From Dictyoglomaceae bacterium (GTDB lineage: Bacteria > Dictyoglomota > Dictyoglomia > Dictyoglomales > Dictyoglomaceae): a stretch of 10,118 nt of DNA. The notes below the pieces were generated by a model. That model was not told the DNA's origin. It saw only the letters and a list, made by a program, of their open reading frames with translations, and made no database searches. Positions within the stretch are counted from its first letter, which is position 1. Every line of letters starts with the position of its first letter. The stretch lies in contig JAPYWU010000034.1 of NCBI GenBank assembly GCA_028276205.1, positions 1 through 10,118 of the forward strand, given 5' to 3'. This document shows, piece after piece, positions 5,740 to 10,118 of this stretch. Position numbers and translations under genes: made by a program.

Positions 5740-6921
5740 CTTTTTTAATACTTGATATATTCCACATTTAAGGTACAGGGATTCTGGATAGGAAAAAAGG
5801 ATAGGGTGATCTTTTGCCTGATATCTAAACTCTACAAGCCGTAATATCCTATTTGCATCATAGCTTGCAGATTCAATTACTTTTTGGAATATTTCTGGAG
5901 AAACATGCTGAGAACATGAACAAGTAATAAGAAAACCTCCCTCCCTTATTATTTTCATAGCCCTAAGATTTATCTCTTTATATCCTCTCAACGCATTATC
6001 AAGATTCCTCTGAGATTTTGCAAAGGCGGGAGGATCAAGAATCACTACATCAAAACTTCTACCCTCTTTATGAAAATTTTTCAAAAGATCAAAAGCATTT
6101 TCCTCAATAAATTCAATTCTATCCAAAAATCCATTTAATTTGGCATTTTCCTTAGCTATCTCAAGAGCTGTATTAGAAGAATCTACCGCTAAAACTCTTT
6201 TTGCTCCATATTTCAAAGCATGAATAGAAAAAGAGCCTGTATAACAAAATACATCAAGTACCTCAGCATCATCCACTAAACCCTTTAAAGCCCTTCTATT
6301 TTCTCTTTGATCCAAAAAATATCCTGTCTTCTGACCATTTTCCACATCTACTAATATTTTCACCTCATTCTCATTGATTATTACCTTAGGCTCAAAATCT
6401 CCTTTTATAGGTCCCTTTATCTGGGGAAGATCTTCTATCTCTCTTACAGGCACATCATTTCTTTCATATATTCCCCTTGGTTCAAAGATTTCATCTAATA
6501 CTTCAACTATTAAATCCTTAAATTTATCAATTCCAAGGGTTAATGTTTGTATAACAAGAATATCCTCAAATTTATCCACAATAAGGCCCGGAAGAAAATC
6601 AGATTCAGCAAAAACCACTCTACAAGATGAGGTTTCAACAAGTTTTTTTCTGTATTCCCATGCCCTAATAATTCTCTCTCTAAAAAAATCTTTATCTATT
6701 TCTTCCTCTTTTCTTGTGAGTATTCTTACCCTTATCTTTGAGTTAGGATTTATATATCCCCTACCAATAAAGCTATTACTATTATCATAAACATCTACTA
6801 TATCACCAGGATTTATCTCGCCTAAAATTTTAGAAATCTCATTGTCATAAATCCAAGGATTACCTCTTACTATCTTTGTATGAACACCCTTTTTAAGAAT
6901 AACTTTTTTAATCTCTTTCAT
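5734..6921 (-). CDS. rlmI: RlmI-like class I rRNA (cytosine-5) methyltransferase
   Basis: A 395-residue SAM-dependent methyltransferase of the RlmI/COG1092 family, whose E. coli member makes m5C1962 in 23S rRNA. An N-terminal PUA RNA-binding domain spans about 1-75 (RGNPWIYDNEI, then the PGDIVDVYD strand). A linker domain follows, with GLIVDKFED (112-120) and NGQKTGYFLDQR (195-206), the family's hallmark run before the fold. The Rossmann core shows motif I VLDVFCYTGSFS (221-232), acidic Asp247, motif IV DPPAFAKS (296-303) and the catalytic-cysteine region CSCSQHV (334-340). Length matches the family. The ATG shares four bases (ATGA) with the stop of the upstream pilin-like gene and has no Shine-Dalgarno at normal distance, so translation probably depends on coupling. 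The 3' end overlaps the HD-GYP gene by six bases. Its pairing with a surface protein has no evident functional reason. Confidence 0.92.
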   Translation of the reverse strand: MKEIKKVILKKGVHTKIVRGNPWIYDNEISKILGEINPGDIVDVYDNSNSFIGRGYINPNSKIRVRILTRKEEEIDKDFFRERIIRAWEYRKKLVETSSCRVVFAESDFLPGLIVDKFEDILVIQTLTLGIDKFKDLIVEVLDEIFEPRGIYERNDVPVREIEDLPQIKGPIKGDFEPKVIINENEVKILVDVENGQKTGYFLDQRENRRALKGLVDDAEVLDVFCYTGSFSIHALKYGAKRVLAVDSSNTALEIAKENAKLNGFLDRIEFIEENAFDLLKNFHKEGRSFDVVILDPPAFAKSQRNLDNALRGYKEINLRAMKIIREGGFLITCSCSQHVSPEIFQKVIESASYDANRILRLVEFRYQAKDHPILFSYPESLYLKCGIYQVLKKL

Positions 6922-8591
6922 GGAGATACCGAATTCTTTGCTCCTGGTGTACCATAAACATAATAAAGCTTTCCATCATAGCCAAGAACAGTGTAACATA
7001 TCTTTGTAGATGAGGCAAAATTAGAGGGATCATATAAAAGTCCTAAAAGTCCTATATTTTTTAATTCCAAGGAATAATACCTCTGGGTACTACCCTCAAA
7101 AACAGGCTGACCTCCCATAGAGGAATTATAATAAACCTTACACACTGGCTTTACTACCTCATTATTTACAGCAATTCTGTGCTCCTGTAATGTTATAGTA
7201 AAAGAATCGTTAGGAAGCTGACCATTAGAAGGTCCCAAACCCTGCTGGCTTGTTACCGCATAATTTATTCCCGATAATCCATAATAATCTAATATATTTC
7301 CAGGAGCGGAGCCACTTATTAATATATAACTTCCAGGGGATAGAATCCAAGTACCACTTTTAAGAGTTTGAATAGGATTATCAGTATAGTTTATATTATA
7401 ATTATTAAACCAATTAATAAATCCAATAGATATTGTGGAATAAGTAGGATTATGGATCTCAATATATTCCATCATCCTCTCATCTGAAACATTCCATCTT
7501 AGTTTAGTACATGGAGAAGGATAATACATAATTTCAGTTATGACCAGCTTGGGCATAAGACAATAAGAGATATAAAAAATATTGCCTTGAATAGCCATGA
7601 AATTTAAATTAGAAGAGTTAGTCCAATTAGATGCATCTTGAGAAGGCGAAGAGAGAGACTTTCTCACCATAGAATACCATGTTCTTTCCTGCCCAGAAGT
7701 ACTTCCGGGCTGTCCCCCCCAAGAAGGGGAAAAAGTTACCTGATCTACAATTCTTCCAAAGCTATCTGTTATTACCACAGTATCTCCATTACTATTCAAA
7801 GCTATTCCATTACTTCCTAAGCCATAACTATTTGTTTTTATATAAAGGGCATAATCTGGCAATGGAAAATTATAAGAATTTATAAGATTGGAACTTACAG
7901 TACCTATAACAGCAGATTTTCCTGGATAAAGAGTCCAAGTATTGGTAACTGATGAGGAAAATAAATTTCCATTAATTTTCCAACCTCTAAGATCCACAGG
8001 ATTGTTTGTATTATTATAAATCACTACAAATTGAAGATCTGCAGTACCTATATTATTCCCCAATTTATCCTTTGTAGGAGGAACATACATTATTTCTGTA
8101 ATAACAATTCCTCCTAAACTTGGGGGTATATCTGCCCTTAATCCCACATTGCTTGAATACTTCATTCCATTTGTCATAGTTAAAGTGAAGATAATAAACC
8201 TTATTTCACGAAGATTAGAAGTATAAGTACTGTCAAGCCTTGTACCCGTAAAAGTTATATTCTCAATAGGACCTGCAAGGATTTGTCCATCAAGGGCAAA
8301 ATATTTTTTACCATCCGCTCCTACTAATATAGAGTATGTATGAGTCACACCTGTACTGAGATTTATGGTAAGAGTATTTGTACTTAAATATAAGACTTCT
8401 CTTCCCTGTCTTATATCCCTGGCAAGTCTATCCAGAATTATCTGAGCATTAGAAAATATTTCATTTTCCTCTGCTTTACCAAAGAAGAGATCTATACTTG
8501 TGGTAAATAAATTGGCAAGGAATAGGACAATAAGTCCTAAGATAAAAACCGCTATTATTAATTCTATGAAGGTCAATCCCTTATTCTTCAT
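6918..8591 (-). CDS. Type IV pilin-like N-terminus fused to two lamin-tail (LTD) domains
   Basis: A 557-residue predicted envelope or secreted protein. It begins MKNKG-LTFIELIIAVFILG, a class III prepilin leader: Gly at -1, Glu at +5, then a hydrophobic helix (to about 28). Residues 45-155 (SNAQIILDRLARDIRQG onward) resemble minor pseudopilins of the PulJ/GspJ type. Two lamin-tail domains follow. LTD1 (about 161-325) starts IVITEIMY and has LQFVVIYNNTNNPVDLRGW and PGKSAVI. LTD2 (about 348-550) starts LVITEIMY and has MEYIEIHNP and ends YGTPGAKN. Each contains a GGQP element followed by a short segment ending YS. Four Cys (344, 361, 484, 532) lie in the last third. The ATG at 8591 is chosen because the prepilin leader starts there. 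An upstream TTG at 8609 would add six residues with no ribosome binding site and lies upstream of the predicted transcription start. It is the first gene of an operon with rlmI. Confidence 0.85.
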   Translation of the reverse strand: MKNKGLTFIELIIAVFILGLIVLFLANLFTTSIDLFFGKAEENEIFSNAQIILDRLARDIRQGREVLYLSTNTLTINLSTGVTHTYSILVGADGKKYFALDGQILAGPIENITFTGTRLDSTYTSNLREIRFIIFTLTMTNGMKYSSNVGLRADIPPSLGGIVITEIMYVPPTKDKLGNNIGTADLQFVVIYNNTNNPVDLRGWKINGNLFSSSVTNTWTLYPGKSAVIGTVSSNLINSYNFPLPDYALYIKTNSYGLGSNGIALNSNGDTVVITDSFGRIVDQVTFSPSWGGQPGSTSGQERTWYSMVRKSLSSPSQDASNWTNSSNLNFMAIQGNIFYISYCLMPKLVITEIMYYPSPCTKLRWNVSDERMMEYIEIHNPTYSTISIGFINWFNNYNINYTDNPIQTLKSGTWILSPGSYILISGSAPGNILDYYGLSGINYAVTSQQGLGPSNGQLPNDSFTITLQEHRIAVNNEVVKPVCKVYYNSSMGGQPVFEGSTQRYYSLELKNIGLLGLLYDPSNFASSTKICYTVLGYDGKLYYVYGTPGAKNSVSP

Positions 8592-8597
8592 ATAAAT

Positions 8598-8603
8598 ATT
8601 ATA
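8598..8603 (-). promoter_or_regulatory. -10 box of the pilin/LTD gene, predicting a leaderless mRNA
   Basis: On the minus strand a perfect TATAAT lies six bases upstream of the ATG at 8591, so transcription would begin at the start codon. No Shine-Dalgarno exists in the upstream 40 bases. A TTTAAT 17 bases upstream is a poor -35. Confidence 0.5.
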
Positions 8604-8636
8604 TATCAAAGATTTTATAAATTAAAGTAATAAATA

Positions 8637-8665
8637 TTTACTTTTTTAGTAGGAGATGATAAAAT
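8637..8665 (+). promoter_or_regulatory. Promoter of the OsmC-family gene
   Basis: TTTACT (8637-8642, four of six matches to TTGACA) is followed after 17 bases by TAAAAT (8660-8665), with TGA in front making an extended -10. The predicted start is near 8672, leaving a leader of about 28 bases that contains the AAAGGAGG ribosome binding site. Confidence 0.6.
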
Positions 8666-8682
8666 TACATAAATAAGATTTA

Positions 8683-8690
8683 AAAGGAGG
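8683..8690 (+). promoter_or_regulatory. Ribosome binding site of the OsmC-family gene
   Basis: AAAGGAGG ends nine bases before the ATG at 8700. An ATG at 8692 is in another frame and lies too close to the site. Confidence 0.75.
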
Positions 8691-8699
8691 TATGAAGCA

Positions 8700-9134
8700 A
8701 TGGGAAAAGTTACATTTAAGGCTGAAGGAAAATGGCTTGGTAACCTCAAAGTAGAGGCAAAAATTAGAAACAAATTCACCATTAACATGGATGAGCCACC
8801 TTCCCTTGGAGGAGAGGATACCGCTCCCAATCCAGTGGAAGTAGTATTAGCAGCCCTTATTGGATGCTTAGGAATCGTAATACCAGTAGTAGCTAAAGAG
8901 AAAAATATCCCTCTTCAGAATGTAGAGATTCATACAGAAGGTGACCTTGATCCAAGAGGATTTATGGGAGATCCCAATGTAAGAGCGGGATATGATGAGG
9001 TAAGAGTAAAGGTTAAGATTGAAGCTCCCGTAGATAGGACAAAAATTGAAGAGCTTATGAAAGAAGTAGAAAGAAGATGTCCAGTATCGGATATCATTAA
9101 GAATCCTGTAAATTTAAAGATATCCTTAGAATAA
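8700..9134 (+). CDS. OsmC/Ohr-family peroxiredoxin-like protein
   Basis: A 144-residue cytoplasmic protein of the OsmC/Ohr/YhfA superfamily, homodimeric thiol peroxidases that reduce organic hydroperoxides or act in sulfur chemistry. The core helix PNPVEVVLAALIGCLGI (43-59) contains the first conserved Cys (Cys56), and RRCPVSDIIKNP (125-136) the second (Cys127). The beta-rich N-terminus with the DEPPSLGGEDTAPNP loop (31-45) is typical of OsmC-like proteins. The CPVSD context resembles YhfA/OsmC-like members rather than true Ohr. It is preceded by its own promoter and a strong ribosome binding site and appears monocistronic. It stops one base from the end of the convergent PlsY-like gene. A role in oxidative stress defence of an anaerobe is plausible but inferred from the family. 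Confidence 0.88.
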   Translation: MGKVTFKAEGKWLGNLKVEAKIRNKFTINMDEPPSLGGEDTAPNPVEVVLAALIGCLGIVIPVVAKEKNIPLQNVEIHTEGDLDPRGFMGDPNVRAGYDEVRVKVKIEAPVDRTKIEELMKEVERRCPVSDIIKNPVNLKISLE

Positions 9135-9135
9135 T

Positions 9136-9735
9136 TTAAGCATTAACAAGAACTTTATAAAGTTCCCTTCTATGGGTATAAATGATAATACTAAAATTGG
9201 CTAAATAGAAATATAAAATATAAATATCCCCTGTAAAAACTTTATAAATTACAAAGGGAATCAAACACAAAAAACCATAAAATACCTTGAGAGCATCCTC
9301 TTCGGGGGATGCTCCATGCCATTTTGCCAGATTAAATATAAACATGGAAAGACCCAAAAAAAGTGGTCCTTGTAGACCAGTTACTACTGTCCAAGCCCCA
9401 AAAGAAACTGAAATAGCCTTTCCTCCTTTTCCTCCAAGAAAGGGAGAAAAAACATGACCCAATATTCCTGCCAAAGCAGATGTAGTGATTACAAACCTAT
9501 CTTTTAGATCCCTATATTTTATAAACCAAAAGAGAGGAAATATCCCTTTAAGATAATCAAGAAGTACTCCTAATATTCCAATTTTCCAATTGGTAGAGAT
9601 CCATAGATTATATGCTCCAGGATTACCATCCCTTACCTTTGTTAAATCAATATTAAGAAGCCTAGCTATAAAATAAGAATACATCATGGATCCAGAAAGA
9701 AACTGAAGAAAAATTATCATTAAACTATCCCACAT
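9136..9735 (-). CDS. PlsY-like glycerol-3-phosphate acyltransferase paralog (membrane protein)
   Basis: A 199-residue polytopic membrane protein related to PlsY, which transfers the acyl group of acyl-phosphate to glycerol-3-phosphate. Family motifs are recognisable but altered. Motif 1 reads VRDGNPGAYNLW (34-45), where PlsY has a GSGNxGAtN core. LDYLKG (59-64) matches DxxKG. Motif 2 reads GHVFSPFLGGKGGKAIS (93-109), where PlsY has GHxFPvFlxFKGGKGVAT. The C-terminal THRRELYK (187-194) resembles the HRxNI motif, with Asn replaced. Five or more hydrophobic segments agree with the PlsY fold. The altered motifs suggest a paralog with another acceptor, possibly the glycolipid made by the adjacent glycosyltransferase. 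It starts with ATG preceded by GGGGAG (9744-9749) and overlaps the upstream gene by 11 bases, so the two form an operon. Confidence 0.78.
   Translation of the reverse strand: MWDSLMIIFLQFLSGSMMYSYFIARLLNIDLTKVRDGNPGAYNLWISTNWKIGILGVLLDYLKGIFPLFWFIKYRDLKDRFVITTSALAGILGHVFSPFLGGKGGKAISVSFGAWTVVTGLQGPLFLGLSMFIFNLAKWHGASPEEDALKVFYGFLCLIPFVIYKVFTGDIYILYFYLANFSIIIYTHRRELYKVLVNA
9150..9165. repeat. 16-bp perfect palindrome near the convergent OsmC / PlsY-like 3' ends
   Basis: GAACTTTATAAAGTTC is a perfect inverted repeat inside the last codons of the PlsY-like gene (ELYKVL). It could fold as a six-base stem with a TATA loop. No proper T-run follows on either strand, so it is a poor intrinsic terminator. 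It may be a protein site or chance. Confidence 0.4.
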
Positions 9736-10118
9736 TTATTTTTCTCCCCTTCCATGAAACAGATTTTAAAAAGGAGCCCTTCACTGTGGAATAGATAAGT
9801 ACAAAGAGAAAAAAAAGAAAATGTAAAGGATAAAGTAAGGAATCTAAAATGTTATAATCTCCAAGTTTTCTTGTAAATATATAGAGCTGAAAAACAAAAA
9901 GTAGATAAAAAATATTAAAAACACCATCATAAAAAGAGCTTCCTAAAATTCCATAAAACCAAGCTAAAAGATACAAAACCTTTTTAAGACTCAAAGAAGA
10001 TATAGCTTGAGAAGTATTCTTTGTAAATCCCTCCAATAAATCCCAAAAACCTCCAGGATACATCCTAAATCTTACATGCTCTCCTCCAAGAAGATTTGTA
10101 ACATTTATTCCCTTTTTC
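9725..10118 (-). CDS. C-terminal part of a membrane-anchored GT2 glycosyltransferase, partial
   Basis: The frame is open from the right edge to a TAG at 9725-9727. The Met at 10063 is internal: 18 further codons upstream (including LLGGEHVRFR) have no stop and lead straight into RMYPGGFWDLLEGFTKN. That segment resembles the end of the catalytic domain of CrtQ/HpnB-like family 2 glycosyltransferases (vRfRMYpxGxxxlxeGWtKN). Three hydrophobic segments follow (VLYLLAWFYGIL, FNIFYLLFVFQLYIF, YPLHFLFFLFVLIYSTV), then a basic tail ending SWKGRKI, a common C-terminal signature (WKGR.Y) in this group. The N-terminal nucleotide-sugar-binding part lies outside the window. It probably glycosylates a lipid or isoprenoid acceptor at the inner membrane face. 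It is co-transcribed with the PlsY-like acyltransferase. Confidence 0.75.
   Translation of the reverse strand, partial: KKGINVTNLLGGEHVRFRMYPGGFWDLLEGFTKNTSQAISSLSLKKVLYLLAWFYGILGSSFYDGVFNIFYLLFVFQLYIFTRKLGDYNILDSLLYPLHFLFFLFVLIYSTVKGSFLKSVSWKGRKINVG
9744..9749 (-). promoter_or_regulatory. Ribosome binding site of the PlsY-like gene
   Basis: Minus-strand GGGGAG lies eight bases before the ATG at 9735, inside the last codons of the upstream glycosyltransferase gene. Confidence 0.65.

Noticed and set aside
5725..5746. Possible intrinsic terminator at the end of the HD-GYP gene (GTTAT-CAAGCT-ATAAC then six T)
   Set aside because: The stem has only five, mostly A-T, pairs and spans the stop codon. 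It would not be stable, least of all in a thermophile.
6374..6790. 138-residue plus-strand open frame
   Set aside because: It is antisense to the well-supported rlmI gene, has no ribosome binding site and no recognisable domain. It is a shadow frame.
8597..8609. TTG at 8609 as start of the pilin/LTD protein
   Set aside because: It would put six extra residues before the prepilin leader, has no ribosome binding site and lies upstream of the predicted transcription start. The ATG at 8591 fits both the leader and the TATAAT box.
8615..8830. 71-residue minus-strand open frame
   Set aside because: It covers the promoter and 5' part of the OsmC-family gene on the opposite strand and has no ribosome binding site or family features.
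10061..10063. Minus-strand ATG as the start of a 112-residue protein
   Set aside because: The frame stays open to the window edge, and the residues before and after this Met (RFRMYPGGF) belong to one conserved glycosyltransferase segment. The Met is therefore internal and the gene is cut by the window.

Overview
The window is AT-rich DNA whose proteins are rich in Lys, Glu and Ile. The gene density is very high and the mix of genes resembles a thermophilic anaerobic bacterium. My best guess is the genus Dictyoglomus or a close relative, judged from protein style and gene content rather than any database match. No rRNA, tRNA, CRISPR array, insertion sequence or phage gene is visible.

Layout from left to right. 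(1) 1-69 is the tail of a MalG-type sugar ABC transporter permease. It is followed by its own promoter and a GH1 beta-glycosidase (118-1392, +), which together form a sugar uptake and hydrolysis locus. (2) 1361-2556 (-) is a two-gene operon, nitroreductase then RluA-type pseudouridine synthase, running convergently into the GH1 gene. (3) A tight divergent promoter pair at 2590-2609 separates that operon from a beta-CASP metallo-beta-lactamase resembling RNase J (2615-4177, +). (4) 4178-4557 has no intact gene. It holds the decayed C-terminal part of a GGDEF (diguanylate cyclase) gene, then a strong promoter for a tandem HD / HD-GYP protein (4558-5739, +). (5) 5734-8591 (-) is a two-gene operon: a pilin-like secreted protein carrying two lamin-tail domains, then an RlmI-like rRNA methyltransferase coupled by an ATGA overlap. 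(6) An OsmC-family protein (8700-9134, +) faces a glycolipid-type pair on the minus strand, a divergent PlsY-like acyltransferase (9136-9735) and the C-terminal part of a GT2 glycosyltransferase that runs off the right edge (9725-10118).

Common themes. Five of six recognisable promoters carry an extended -10 (TGn + TAnnnT). Three genes (beta-CASP protein, HD-GYP protein, pilin/lamin-tail protein) appear to start at or within a few bases of the transcription start and lack a usable Shine-Dalgarno, whereas most other genes have strong GGAGG-like sites. All three convergent gene pairs overlap or nearly touch at their 3' ends and leave no room for a normal intrinsic terminator.

The most interesting items are the pilin/lamin-tail fusion, the GGDEF relic beside the HD-GYP gene, the leaderless starts, and the PlsY paralog paired with a glycosyltransferase. 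I see no convincing wholly new multi-gene system.
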